35,125 nt of DNA from Nostoc spongiaeforme FACHB-130. GTDB lineage: Bacteria; Cyanobacteriota; Cyanobacteriia; Cyanobacteriales; Nostocaceae. The DNA lies in NCBI RefSeq assembly GCF_014698475.1, contig NZ_JACJTB010000060.1, positions 1 through 35,125 on the forward strand, given 5' to 3'. Below, piece by piece: positions 24,857 to 33,993 of the stretch; positions within the stretch are counted from its first letter, which is position 1, and each line of letters opens with the position of its first letter. The position numbers and the translations under genes are program-made. Below the pieces are notes generated by a model. That model was not told where the DNA came from. It ran no database searches and worked only from the letters and a program-made list of their open reading frames with translations.

Positions 24857-25261
24857 AAGTCACAAGGCAAAAGTCAAAAGGCAAAAATGAAGAATAATTT
24901 TGACTTTTGATATCATATCCGGCAAATCAGTTATGATTCAACACATCTGTGCAGAAAGACAGAACTCTTTCTCCCCATGCTCCCTACCACGCCAGTCGCT
25001 ACTCTGCGAGAAGCCGCGCAGAGCGCGCCTACAAGTCGGGAAACCCGACGACACTTACTACAAATCGGCAAAGCCGCCCAAGGCAGTGTCTCTCCTGCAA
25101 TTTTTATGATAAGTCTTTTATCAGACATGATATGACTTCTCCGGCTTTGGCGGAGTGCTTCATGACTTCTTTAAGGTAAATTTTATGTGATGCGATCGCC
25201 AAAATTTCTGGGAATTCTAGAGATAAGGCAGTCGTAAGAAATATGTGTTTCACTGAAAGCT
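24857..25261. other. Repeat-rich region before the dual kinase gene
   Basis: No gene. A GTCAAAAGGCAAAAATGAAG-type repeat (24857-24910) resembles that at 19861. Two hairpins follow: CTCTGCG / CGCAGAG at 25002-25023 with an 8-base loop, and TCGGG-AAA-CCCGA at 25036-25048. A CTCCGGC-TTTG-GCGGAG remnant lies at 25139-25155. These are common kinds of dispersed cyanobacterial repeats. The promoter of the following kinase should lie in 25150-25255; I cannot point to boxes. Confidence 0.55.
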
Positions 25262-28200
25262 ATGGCAGATTCTAATAGCACCCGCACGCAAACGCTTTTG
25301 CAGCTTTCGGGTTATCAGATCCTTGAGCAAATCTATCGGGGAACAAGAACAATTGTGTATCGTGCGGTACAAACAGAGACAAAGCGCCCAGTAGTGATTA
25401 AGGTGCTGCATCAGGATTATCCCAGCTTTAGTGAACTCGTACAGTTTCGCAATCAATATACCATCACCAAAAATCTGCCGATCGCAGGTATTGTTCAACC
25501 TTTGAGTTTAGAATCTTTGGGGAACAGTTATGCCTTAGTGATGGAGGACTTGGGCAGTATTTCTTTAGGGCAGTACCTCCAACAACAGCCCCTCTCACTT
25601 GCCGAGATGCTGACGCTTGCCATTCAACTAGCAGAAATTCTCCATCACCTGCATCAACATCGAGTCATCCATAAAGATATTAAACCTGCGAATATTCTCA
25701 TCCACCCAGACTCGAAACAGGTGCAACTCATCGACTTCAGTATTGCTTCCCTGTTACCCAAAGAAACTCAAACCATCCAAAATCCCAATGTGTTAGAAGG
25801 CACTCTGGCTTATCTCGCGCCAGAACAAACAGGACGGATGAATCGGGGGATTGATTACCGAACAGATTTCTATGCTCTGGGTATCACACTGTATCAGTTA
25901 TTAACTAGACAATTGCCATTTATCAGTGAAGACCCCTTGGAGTTGATTCATTGTCATATTGCTCAAGTACCGATGTCTGTCAATCAGGTCAATCCCGATG
26001 TACCTCCGATGGTAGCTGCAATTGTGGCGAAACTTATGGCGAAAAATGCCGAAGACCGTTATCAGAGTGCGCTGGGACTCAAATATGATTTGGAACATTG
26101 TTTGAGCCAGTACAAAGAAACAGGCACAATTGCGGAGTTTAAGCTAGGACAGAGAGATTTGTGCGATCGCTTTACCATTCCTGAAAAGCTCTACGGCAGG
26201 GAAACCGAAGTGCAAGTCTTACTCGATGCCTTTGAGCGGGTTGCAGTTGGGACTACAGAATTAATGCTCGTAGCGGGGTTTTCCGGGATTGGCAAAACCG
26301 CCGTCATCAATGAAGTCCACAAACCCATAGTCCGGCAGCGTGGTTACTTCATCAAAGGTAAGTTTGACCAGTTCAATCGCAACATTCCCTTTTCCGCTTT
26401 TGTGCAAGCCTTTCGGGATTTAGTCGGGCAATTGCTCAGTGAAAGTGATACTCAATTACAACACTGGAAGACTCAGACTTTAGCAGCACTGGGAGAAAAT
26501 GCCCAAGTCATTATAGAACTGATTCCCGAACTTGAACGCATCATTGGCATACAACCCCCAGCCGTAGAATTATCAGGAACCGCAGCCCAAAATCGGTTTA
26601 ATTTGTTGTTTCAAAGGTTCATTCAAGTCTTTACTATCCCCGAACATCCGTTAGTAATGTTTGTTGATGATTTGCAATGGGCAGATTTAGCTTCGTTGAA
26701 TTTGATTCAGGTGTTAATGTCTGAGTCGCAAACAGGCTGTCTATTACTGCTGGGTGCTTATCGGGATAATGAAGTGTTTGCCACCCACCCGTTGATGTTG
26801 ACCCTCAATGGAATGGAAAAAGCTGGAGTAAAAATCCACACCATCACCCTACAACCCCTGACTTTTACCAGTCTCAATCACTTGATTGCCGATACCCTTC
26901 ACGCTCCCGCATCCATAGTGCAACCACTTACAGAACTGGTCATACAGAAAACACAAGGTAATCCTTTCTTTGCGAACCAGTTTTTGAAGGCATTACATCA
27001 AGACCAGTTAATTACCTTTAACTCTAATGCAGGATATTGGCAGTGCAATATTCTGCAAGTGCGAGAAGCGGCTTTGACCAATGATGTGGTTGAATTGATG
27101 GTGCAGCAATTGCAAAAGCTACCGCAAGCAACCCAAGAAATTTTAAAACTTGCAGCTTGTATTGGCGCACAGTTTGATTTAAATACACTGGCGATCGTTT
27201 CGCAGCAATCCCCAACAGAAGTAGCAGCAACATTGTGGAAAGCATTACAGGAAGGGTTGATTCTGCCGCAAGGCGATTTGTACAAATTTTATTTGTCAGA
27301 AACTCAAGCAACACAGCACACCCCACAGAAAACCCTCAACTATCGGTTTCTGCACGATCGCGTCCAACAAGCTGCTTACTCATTAATCCCAGAAAAGCAA
27401 AAGCAGACAACTCACCTGAAAATTGGGCAGTTATTGCTTCACAAGTCTGCAAACAGCGAGCGGGAAGAACGATTATTTGAAATCGTCAATCATTTGAATA
27501 TCGGCAGAGGCTTCATTTCACAACCGCAAGAACGAGAAGATTTAGCACAGTTGAACCTGGAGGCGGGGCGAAAAGCAAAGACCTCTACCGCCTATGAAGC
27601 AGCGATCGCCTATTTATCTACGGGAATTGAGTTACTACCGAAAACAGCTTGGGAAAGCCACTATTCTCTTTCTCTAGCACTATATGAAGAGATGGCAGAA
27701 GCCAGCTACCTCAATACTGATTTTGAGCAGATGGAACAGTGGGCTAATTTAGTGTTGCAACGGGCTAAAAACTTACTCGATACCATCAAAGTTCAGCAAA
27801 CTCGGATTATGGGAGCTAAAGCCCAAGGAAAACTCCTGGATTCCCTCAATATTGGGTTACAGGTTTTAAAAGAGTTGGGTATTGAATTTCCACAGCAGCC
27901 AACCCAGGCAGATATTCGAGAAGGATATGAGGGAACGCGATCGCATTGGATTGACAAACCACCCCAGAGTTTACTTGATCTGCCAACGATGTCCGACTCC
28001 CATCTTTTGGCAGCGATGAATATGTTGACAATTTTAACACCTGCTGCCTATGTGACATCACCCAACTTAATGCTGTTGCTGATTTTCAAGCAAGTTGAAC
28101 TATCCATCAAATCAGGTAACGCCCCTGTCTCAATATTTACTTATGGTGACTATGGTATAGTCCTCTGCGGCATTATGGGCGATATTACCAATGGTTACGA

Positions 28201-30676
28201 TTTTGGTGAATTGGCATTAAGTTTATTGGAAAGATTCCAAGCAAAATCTTTCACAGGTCGTTCTGGATATGTGGTTAATACTTACATTAAGCATTGGAAA
28301 ATTGGCTTATCGGAAATAGTTCCTTGCTTGCAAGCAGCCTATCGTAATAGCCTGGAAACTGGAGATATAGAAGCACTCGGTTGTAATGCTGTTGCTTACT
28401 GTGCTTATGCTTATCATCAGGGGCAGAACTTAACAGAAATTGTTAAAACAATGGAGGCTTACCGCCAAACAATTATTCAATATAAGCTGGCATTTTCTTT
28501 ACCATTCCAAGAAATCTATCAACAAACAGCTCTGAATTTACTAGGTGAGACGGCAACACCCTACATACTCACTGGCACAATATTTAACCAAGAACAATCA
28601 CTTCCCCAACTACAAGCAACCAATCAACGCACAGCATTATTTTACTGGTTCTTTAACCAAAGCATTCTTTATTACATTTTTGCAAAAAACTACGAAGCAA
28701 TTCAAACCTCTGCCGAAACTGCTCAGTATCTAGATGGGGTTGTGGGTATGTTCATAGTTCCCCTCTATTTCTGGTTTGACGCGCTGATTCAATTAGCCCA
28801 ATATACAGAAAGTACTCCAGTTGAAGAGCGTCAATTCATCCTGCTCAAAGTACAACAACATCAAGAAAAATTGCAGTATTGGGCAACTCTATCTCCGGTA
28901 AATCATCAGCACCGTTGGCAGCTAATTGAAGCAGAACGTTATCGAGTAATTGGCAAGAGAGCCGATGCAGTGGACGCTTATGATCGCGCCATTGCAGGAG
29001 CAAAAGCCAATGGATTCATCCAAGATGAAGCCCTCGCCAACGAACTCGCCGCCAAATTCTATCTTAATTGGGAAAAAGAAAAAGTCGCCGCAGGCTATAT
29101 GCAAGAAGCCTACTACTGTTATTCTCGATGGGGAGCTAAAGCCAAAGTTGCTGACTTAGAAACCAACTATCCCGATTTGCTTCGCCCCATCTTGCAACAG
29201 GCAGAAGTATCTACGAGTATTTTGAGTACCTTAGCAACGATCTCCCCGCTAACTGTATCTCCTCATCCCAGCGATCGCAAAAGTTCCAGTATTACCAACA
29301 TTAACAATTCCCTTGATTTTGCCATTATCCTCAAAGCCTCTCAAGCACTTTCTAGCACAATTCACTTAGATGAACTTCTACATCAACTCACCCAAATTAT
29401 TTTGCAAAACTCAGGCGCAGATCGCTGTGCTTTGATGTTGCTCAGTGAGACTGGAGAATGGCAAGTGCGAGCGATCGCTACTCTTAATGAAACACAACTT
29501 TGTGCTGAACCACTGATCAATAATCCCCATATACCAGTCAAGCTGATTCAGTACGTCAAAAACACCCAAGAATTTGTGGTAATTGACAACCTGGAAACTA
29601 CCTTACCTGTAATTGGTGACTATCTCAGACAACACCAGCCCAAGAGCTTACTATGTTTGCCTCTTCTCCATCAGGGGCATTTAATTGGCATTTTATATCT
29701 CAACAATCAACTTACTTGTGGGGTATTTACCCAAGCTCGGATTTTAATTCTCAATTTCCTCTGTACCCAAGCTGCCATTTCCCTAGAAAATGCCCGACTT
29801 TATCAACAATCTCAGAATTATGCTCAACAACTGGAGCGATCGCAATTACAAGTTGTACAAAGCGAAAAAATGGCATCTTTGGGTAACTTGGTGGCTGGTG
29901 TCGCCCATGAAATCAACAATCCTATTGGTTTCCTCAATGGCAGTATCAACAATGCAAGAGATTATGTGCAAGATTTACTAGACTACATTGCCCTTTATCA
30001 AGAACACCATCCCCAAGCAGCTACAACAGTAAAACAGAAAGCTAAAGAAATTGATCTGGAATTTCTCACAGAAGACTTACCAAAGTTACTTAATTCGATG
30101 AAAGGAGCAACGGATCGCATCACAAGTATCAGTAATAGCCTCCGTACCTTCTCCCGTGCGGATACCGAATACAAAGTCAGTGCCAATCTCCATGAGGGAC
30201 TCGACAGCACGTTATTAATTTTGAAATATCGCCTCAAAGCCAATGAGTTTCGTCCAGAGATACAAATCATACAAGAGTTTGGCGATTTACCTCCAATCGA
30301 ATGCTTTCCTGGACAGTTAAACCAAGTATTTATGAATATCCTGGCGAATGCCATTGATATGTTTGACGAAATGGCTCAAACTCAATCCTTTAAAGAACTG
30401 GAAGCTAATCCCCAAATAATTACCATTCGTACTGAAGTTATATCAAACCAGGTAGATATTCGTATTCGTGATAATGGTAAAGGTATGACACAGGAAGTTC
30501 AGAAGAAAATATTTGACCATTTATTTACTACCAAAGCTGTAGGGAAAGGTACAGGATTGGGATTATCGATCGCTCGTCAAATTGTGGTCGAAAAACATGG
30601 TGGCAGACTAGAAGTACAGTCTCAGGTAGGACAAGGTAGTGAGTTTTGCATCTACCTGCCGATTGGTGAGCAGTAA
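25262..30676 (+). CDS. Ser/Thr protein kinase-AAA ATPase-GAF-histidine kinase
   Basis: An 1804-residue soluble protein with two kinase types. Residues about 15-290 are a Hanks-type Ser/Thr kinase: Lys in VVIKVL near 46, catalytic loop VIHKDIKPANIL near 137-148, LIDFSIASL (DFS instead of DFG) near 157-165, and APEQTGRMN. Residues about 305-600 form an AAA_16 ATPase with Walker A GFSGIGKT near 338-346 and Walker B MFVDDLQWAD near 466. A long helical TPR-like region follows to about 1320. GAF covers about 1355-1515, HisKA has His near 1548 (GVAHEINNPIGFL), and HATPase has DNGKGM and GKGTGLGLSIA. This order is that of the HstK family of Anabaena. The ATG at 25262 starts the kinase fold; the Shine-Dalgarno is weak. 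It appears monocistronic. Confidence 0.94.
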   Translation: MADSNSTRTQTLLQLSGYQILEQIYRGTRTIVYRAVQTETKRPVVIKVLHQDYPSFSELVQFRNQYTITKNLPIAGIVQPLSLESLGNSYALVMEDLGSISLGQYLQQQPLSLAEMLTLAIQLAEILHHLHQHRVIHKDIKPANILIHPDSKQVQLIDFSIASLLPKETQTIQNPNVLEGTLAYLAPEQTGRMNRGIDYRTDFYALGITLYQLLTRQLPFISEDPLELIHCHIAQVPMSVNQVNPDVPPMVAAIVAKLMAKNAEDRYQSALGLKYDLEHCLSQYKETGTIAEFKLGQRDLCDRFTIPEKLYGRETEVQVLLDAFERVAVGTTELMLVAGFSGIGKTAVINEVHKPIVRQRGYFIKGKFDQFNRNIPFSAFVQAFRDLVGQLLSESDTQLQHWKTQTLAALGENAQVIIELIPELERIIGIQPPAVELSGTAAQNRFNLLFQRFIQVFTIPEHPLVMFVDDLQWADLASLNLIQVLMSESQTGCLLLLGAYRDNEVFATHPLMLTLNGMEKAGVKIHTITLQPLTFTSLNHLIADTLHAPASIVQPLTELVIQKTQGNPFFANQFLKALHQDQLITFNSNAGYWQCNILQVREAALTNDVVELMVQQLQKLPQATQEILKLAACIGAQFDLNTLAIVSQQSPTEVAATLWKALQEGLILPQGDLYKFYLSETQATQHTPQKTLNYRFLHDRVQQAAYSLIPEKQKQTTHLKIGQLLLHKSANSEREERLFEIVNHLNIGRGFISQPQEREDLAQLNLEAGRKAKTSTAYEAAIAYLSTGIELLPKTAWESHYSLSLALYEEMAEASYLNTDFEQMEQWANLVLQRAKNLLDTIKVQQTRIMGAKAQGKLLDSLNIGLQVLKELGIEFPQQPTQADIREGYEGTRSHWIDKPPQSLLDLPTMSDSHLLAAMNMLTILTPAAYVTSPNLMLLLIFKQVELSIKSGNAPVSIFTYGDYGIVLCGIMGDITNGYDFGELALSLLERFQAKSFTGRSGYVVNTYIKHWKIGLSEIVPCLQAAYRNSLETGDIEALGCNAVAYCAYAYHQGQNLTEIVKTMEAYRQTIIQYKLAFSLPFQEIYQQTALNLLGETATPYILTGTIFNQEQSLPQLQATNQRTALFYWFFNQSILYYIFAKNYEAIQTSAETAQYLDGVVGMFIVPLYFWFDALIQLAQYTESTPVEERQFILLKVQQHQEKLQYWATLSPVNHQHRWQLIEAERYRVIGKRADAVDAYDRAIAGAKANGFIQDEALANELAAKFYLNWEKEKVAAGYMQEAYYCYSRWGAKAKVADLETNYPDLLRPILQQAEVSTSILSTLATISPLTVSPHPSDRKSSSITNINNSLDFAIILKASQALSSTIHLDELLHQLTQIILQNSGADRCALMLLSETGEWQVRAIATLNETQLCAEPLINNPHIPVKLIQYVKNTQEFVVIDNLETTLPVIGDYLRQHQPKSLLCLPLLHQGHLIGILYLNNQLTCGVFTQARILILNFLCTQAAISLENARLYQQSQNYAQQLERSQLQVVQSEKMASLGNLVAGVAHEINNPIGFLNGSINNARDYVQDLLDYIALYQEHHPQAATTVKQKAKEIDLEFLTEDLPKLLNSMKGATDRITSISNSLRTFSRADTEYKVSANLHEGLDSTLLILKYRLKANEFRPEIQIIQEFGDLPPIECFPGQLNQVFMNILANAIDMFDEMAQTQSFKELEANPQIITIRTEVISNQVDIRIRDNGKGMTQEVQKKIFDHLFTTKAVGKGTGLGLSIARQIVVEKHGGRLEVQSQVGQGSEFCIYLPIGEQ

Positions 30677-30693
30677 CTTCTGCCTGATGTGAA

Positions 30694-31059
30694 TTACAAA
30701 TTATTTTGCCGTTCCGCAACTAGTCGCAAATCTTCTTGATGTTGCCAAGCCCATTCTGCCAAAGTAGCGATCGGTTCAATTAGCTGTTCACCAAAGGGTG
30801 TGAGTTTATATTCTACCTTTGGTGGCACAACTGGATATACAGTTCGTTCGACAACACCTGCTGACTCTAACCTTCTGAGGGTTTGTGTCAGCATTTTTTT
30901 TGATACATCAGGAATTTGACGTTGAAAATCAGTATATCGCTTGGTACCAGAAGATAAAAGATACATGACTGGCGGTGTCCATTTATCTCCTACTAAATCG
31001 AGCATCTGTCGCACAGGACAGTCTGCACTCAAGATGATTTGTTCATTTTTGGGAACCAT
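30694..31059 (-). CDS. HxlR-family transcriptional regulator
   Basis: A 121-residue MarR-like winged-helix regulator. The HxlR signature is clear: DCPVRQMLDLVGDKWT, FQRQIPDVSKKMLTQTLRRLE, and PPKVEYKLTPFG with GVVERTVYP. C14 in the DCPV segment is the position used by thiol-sensing relatives, so a redox or quinone/aldehyde signal is plausible (inference). It is divergent from two SDR genes with 88 bases between starts, the usual layout of a regulator next to its target. Its own 3' end is 17 bases from that of the convergent dual kinase. The ATG at 31059 is the natural start. Confidence 0.92.
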   Translation of the reverse strand: MVPKNEQIILSADCPVRQMLDLVGDKWTPPVMYLLSSGTKRYTDFQRQIPDVSKKMLTQTLRRLESAGVVERTVYPVVPPKVEYKLTPFGEQLIEPIATLAEWAWQHQEDLRLVAERQNNL

Positions 31060-31147
31060 GAGGTAACTATATCACCAGAAAGTTCCTACTTGTAAGCAAA
31101 ATCGAAATCAGGCACACTGCTTTATTAGTGAAAACAGGGAAATTTGC

Positions 31148-31903
31148 ATGAAATCTTTAGCAAACAAAGTTGCCCTCGTCACTGGGGGTACTTCTGGGAT
31201 TGGGCGCACTACTGCGATCGCTTTTGCTGGTGCTGGTGCTAAAGTTGCAGTTGTGGGAAGACGCGCCGAAGAAGGTAATGAGACTCTTAACTTAATTCAT
31301 CAAGCTGGTAGTGAAGGTTTGTTTATCAAAGCAGATGTGGCGCAAGAAGCAGATATAAAAGCCACTATTGCTGCTGTTGTTGATAAGTTTGGCAAACTCG
31401 ACATTGCATTTAATAATGCTGGAATGTTGGGACAGAATGCGGTGTTGGCAGAACAAACAGAACAAAACTACGACAAAGTTTTTGGTGTTAATGTTAAGGG
31501 CGTATTTTTGTGTATGAAGCACGAAATTAGCCAAATGTTAGCCCAAGGTAATGGAGGTGCAATTGTCAATACAGCTTCTATTAATGGTTTTCGTCCTTTA
31601 GCACCTGGCTTATCAATTTACGATGCTTCTAAAACTGCTGTGGTGATGCTAACAAAAGCCGCAGCTTTAGAATATGCCTCCCATAAAATTAGAATAAATG
31701 CGATCGCACCAGGGCCGATTGAAACCGAAATGCTTAATCAGGCTAGTGGTGGTAATACTAAAGCTTTTGCAAATATTGTCCCAGCCGGACGTTTAGGCAA
31801 ACCAGAAGACATTGCGAATGCTGTGCTTTGGTTATGCGCTGATGCTACAGATTTTGTCAATGGTCACACCCTGACTGTTGACGGTGGGATTTTAGCAGGG
31901 TGA
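31148..31903 (+). CDS. Short-chain dehydrogenase/reductase
   Basis: A 251-residue classical SDR. The nucleotide motif is TGGTSGIG (13-20), NNAG follows near 91-94, catalytic Ser is in NTASING, and the Tyr/Lys pair is in YDASK. The end GHTLTVDGGILAG is typical of FabG-like glucose/oxo-acyl dehydrogenases. The Arg/Arg pair in VVGRRAEE after the second strand suggests NADP(H). The substrate is unknown. It is divergent from the HxlR regulator and very close to the next SDR gene, so it is probably the regulator's target, perhaps in defence against reactive carbonyls (inference). The intergenic 31060-31147 contains ACTTGTAAG and CACTGCTTTATTAGTG but no firm operator. Confidence 0.93.
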   Translation: MKSLANKVALVTGGTSGIGRTTAIAFAGAGAKVAVVGRRAEEGNETLNLIHQAGSEGLFIKADVAQEADIKATIAAVVDKFGKLDIAFNNAGMLGQNAVLAEQTEQNYDKVFGVNVKGVFLCMKHEISQMLAQGNGGAIVNTASINGFRPLAPGLSIYDASKTAVVMLTKAAALEYASHKIRINAIAPGPIETEMLNQASGGNTKAFANIVPAGRLGKPEDIANAVLWLCADATDFVNGHTLTVDGGILAG

Positions 31904-31913
31904 GCAAATTATC

Positions 31914-31917
31914 AGGA
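31914..31917 (+). promoter_or_regulatory. Ribosome binding site of the second SDR gene
   Basis: AGGA, six bases before the ATG at 31924. It supports that start over the GTG at 31900, which overlaps the stop of the preceding gene. Confidence 0.55.
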
Positions 31918-31923
31918 AGTAAT

Positions 31924-32646
31924 ATGACTCAACTAGAAAACAAAGTTGCATTAATTCTAGGTGGCGCAGGTAATGTTGGCGAAGGTATTGTCAGAGCATT
32001 TCTTAAAGCAGGTGCTATAGTAGCTGTGCCATCACGTAAATCCGAAAAATTGGCAGAATTAAGCTCTTATTTAGGCGAACTTGCTTATCCAGAAAGATTT
32101 ATTCCGATTGTGGGCGAAATTACCCAAATTGAGAGTGCCGAAAGTATTCGTGACCAACTGCTCAAACAATTTGGTCAACTTGATGCTGTGGTTGCTTCTC
32201 TTGGTGGTTGGTGGTTTGGTAACAAACCTGTAACTGAAGTCTCAATTACCGAATGGCAACAATATTTAGATAGTAATTTAACTAGTCACTTCATCGCCGC
32301 CCGCACCTTCTTACCTGTTTTAACAGAACGTAAAGGTGCAAGTTACACTTTGATTGGTGGAGCCGCAGCCGAAGTACCGATTCCCAATGTCAGCCCCGTG
32401 AGCATTCCCGCCGCTGGACAACTTATGCTAGCTCAGGTGTTGATGCAGGAAAATAAAGGTAGTGCTGTGCGAATTAATGAAGTAATTGTTCATAGCTGGG
32501 TAACTACTCGCACTAGTAAAGAACGCAGTCAACCAACGTGGATTAGTGCTGATGACATTGGCGCATTTACAGCTTGGCTGGCTTCTGATGCCGCTACTAT
32601 GGTGAATGGGAGTCTGCTGCGCTTGTACGAAAAGCCTGGGATTTAA
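31924..32646 (+). CDS. SDR-fold protein lacking the catalytic Tyr/Lys
   Basis: A 240-residue Rossmann protein. The glycine motif GGAGNVG (about 13-19) and VAVPSRK are those of an SDR, and ASLGGWWFG stands where NNAG is expected. The place of the Tyr-x3-Lys pair reads PVSIPAAGQLM, with Ile and Gly in place of Tyr and Lys. The Ser region reads YTLIGGAAAE. It may bind NAD(P) without classical SDR catalysis, or use other residues. The stop codon of the first SDR is 20 bases before this ATG, so the two are one operon; the pair could form a heteromeric enzyme (inference). The end WLASDAATMVNGSLLRLYE is normal for the fold. Confidence 0.85.
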   Translation: MTQLENKVALILGGAGNVGEGIVRAFLKAGAIVAVPSRKSEKLAELSSYLGELAYPERFIPIVGEITQIESAESIRDQLLKQFGQLDAVVASLGGWWFGNKPVTEVSITEWQQYLDSNLTSHFIAARTFLPVLTERKGASYTLIGGAAAEVPIPNVSPVSIPAAGQLMLAQVLMQENKGSAVRINEVIVHSWVTTRTSKERSQPTWISADDIGAFTAWLASDAATMVNGSLLRLYEKPGI

Positions 32647-32805
32647 TCAAATTAGAACTCATACGCTTCGCGTTGCATCACAGATGGGTTGATATTTCTC
32701 ACCCAAAGAAGAACACTTGTTTGCTATTAACGCGAGTTTGCTCAACTTTTCCCTAATCTTTCTAGAATGCAGAAACTATGATGTAAACAAAAGTTTTGGA
32801 ATCAG
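32647..32805. other. Spacer before the 21-bp repeats
   Basis: No gene is supported. An open frame from 32717 runs through the repeat to 32950, but its second half only translates the repeat (units of seven residues such as NVNVIAH and IVNALPR) and the first part has no recognisable domain. Confidence 0.5.
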
Positions 32806-32948
32806 CAATGTTAATGTGATAGCTCACATTGTGAATGCGCTGCCTCGCAATGTTAATGTGTCGACTTGCAATGTTAATGTGATGACTTACATTGTAAATA
32901 TGTTGTCTTACATTGTGAATGCGTTACGTTACATTTACAATGTAACGT
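32806..32948. repeat. Six 21-bp tandem repeats ending in a perfect palindrome
   Basis: Six degenerate units of exactly 21 bp start at 32806, 32827, 32848, 32869, 32890 and 32911. Each opens with CAATGTTAATG or CATTGTGAATG-like sequence. The seventh, partial unit closes the array with ACGTTACATT (32926-32935), a TAC centre and AATGTAACGT (32939-32948), a perfect 10-bp inverted repeat. 21 bp is two helical turns, so the sites would line up on one face of the DNA. The array lies between the second SDR gene and the convergent permease gene. It has no clear resemblance to the hox-spacer repeats. Confidence 0.9.
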
Positions 32949-32980
32949 GAATTGATAAGTCTGTTTGTACTTCTCCTCCA

Positions 32981-33005
32981 TCTCCTCTCCGTGTCGGAGA
33001 GGGGA
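32981..33005. terminator. Strong hairpin between SDR and permease genes
   Basis: TCTCCTCTCCG, loop TGT, then CGGAGAGGGGA: eleven pairs with one wobble. It lies 27 bases past the permease stop and 335 bases past the SDR stop, between convergent genes. There is no T run on either side, so termination is plausible but unproven. A dispersed repeat is the alternative. Confidence 0.45.
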
Positions 33006-33031
33006 GTAATTACCAGCAATAAATTTTATTA

Positions 33032-33889
33032 TTAACCTTGATAATGTTGTGTAGAAATGGGTGGTAAGTAGCGTTTACGTCGGCTTTGAATGCTTTTCCA
33101 CAGTAAAACACCAGCAAAAATTAAGGTGGATAGCAGAACTACACTAGCGCCAGAAGCAATATCTAAGTAGTAGCTGAGGTAAATTCCGGCAAATGCGATC
33201 GCTGCGCCTAAAATACCAGAAATAATCATGATATAACCAAAGCGATCGCTCAACAGTCGCGCAATAGAAGCCGGAATCACCACCGCAGAGATAATTAATG
33301 TCACTCCCAAAACATTCAGTGTGGCGACTAACAACGTTGCCAACATCAAAGCAAATAATGTATCCATCACCACCACTGGGACACCATGCACTTGTGCTAC
33401 TTCCCGATCAAAACACCAAAATAGTAAAGGCCGATAAAACACAAACACTAAGCTTAAAATTACAATCGATACTACCGTCACAAACCACAAATCTGTAGGA
33501 GAAACGCCCAAGACATTGCCAAATAAAGCCGCCTCAAAGTTTTGGCTAAATTTGCGATAGGTACTAATTACGGCTACACCCAAAGCAAAACTCGCCGTGG
33601 TCACAATTCCAATTGCAGCATCAGAATATACTTTACGCCCTGTAAGATATTGGATGAGCAAAGCAGCAGCAAATCCCCAAATTCCCGAACCAACATAAAA
33701 ATTTAACCCTAAAACATAGCTCAAAACTGCTCCGCCCAAAATCGCATGAGAAAGACCATGAGCAATGTAACTCATTCGGCGAGTGATGATATATACACCC
33801 ATCACACCGCACAATAGCCCCGCCATCATCCCAACCATTACAGCGCGGCTAAAAAATTCATAAGCAAAAGGTTTAAGTAGAAATTCCAT
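33032..33889 (-). CDS. Zinc/manganese-type ABC transporter permease
   Basis: A 285-residue integral membrane protein of the ABC-3 (ZnuB/MntB) family, with about eight hydrophobic segments. Typical pieces are RRMSYIAHGLSHAILGGAVLSY near 37-58, the coupling region near KVYSDAAIGIVTTASFALGV, DREVAQVHGV, and LNVLGVTLIISAVVIPASIARLL. It would move Zn2+ or Mn2+ across the cytoplasmic membrane with the ATPase encoded just upstream on the same strand. The gap of 104 bases between them holds AACCGCAGATGGACGCAGAT, a common dispersed repeat. The ATG at 33889 is the first Met. The metal cannot be decided from sequence. Confidence 0.93.
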   Translation of the reverse strand: MEFLLKPFAYEFFSRAVMVGMMAGLLCGVMGVYIITRRMSYIAHGLSHAILGGAVLSYVLGLNFYVGSGIWGFAAALLIQYLTGRKVYSDAAIGIVTTASFALGVAVISTYRKFSQNFEAALFGNVLGVSPTDLWFVTVVSIVILSLVFVFYRPLLFWCFDREVAQVHGVPVVVMDTLFALMLATLLVATLNVLGVTLIISAVVIPASIARLLSDRFGYIMIISGILGAAIAFAGIYLSYYLDIASGASVVLLSTLIFAGVLLWKSIQSRRKRYLPPISTQHYQG

Positions 33890-33993
33890 GTATTTAATAA
33901 GTCTAGTATTGTATTTCTGACTCTAGTGAGGTACTAGACAGAAATAATTAACCGCAGATGGACGCAGATAAAAACCAAAAAAATGCCTGTACT

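Noticed and set aside
24949-25179. Short ORFs in the region before the dual kinase
   Set aside because: They run across hairpin repeats in several frames on both strands, without any domain or ribosome site.
32717-32950. Small protein with 7-residue repeats (NVN/IVN units)
   Set aside because: The periodicity follows directly from the 21-bp DNA repeat and the first part has no ribosome site or domain. I keep it only as a possibility in the repeat finding.
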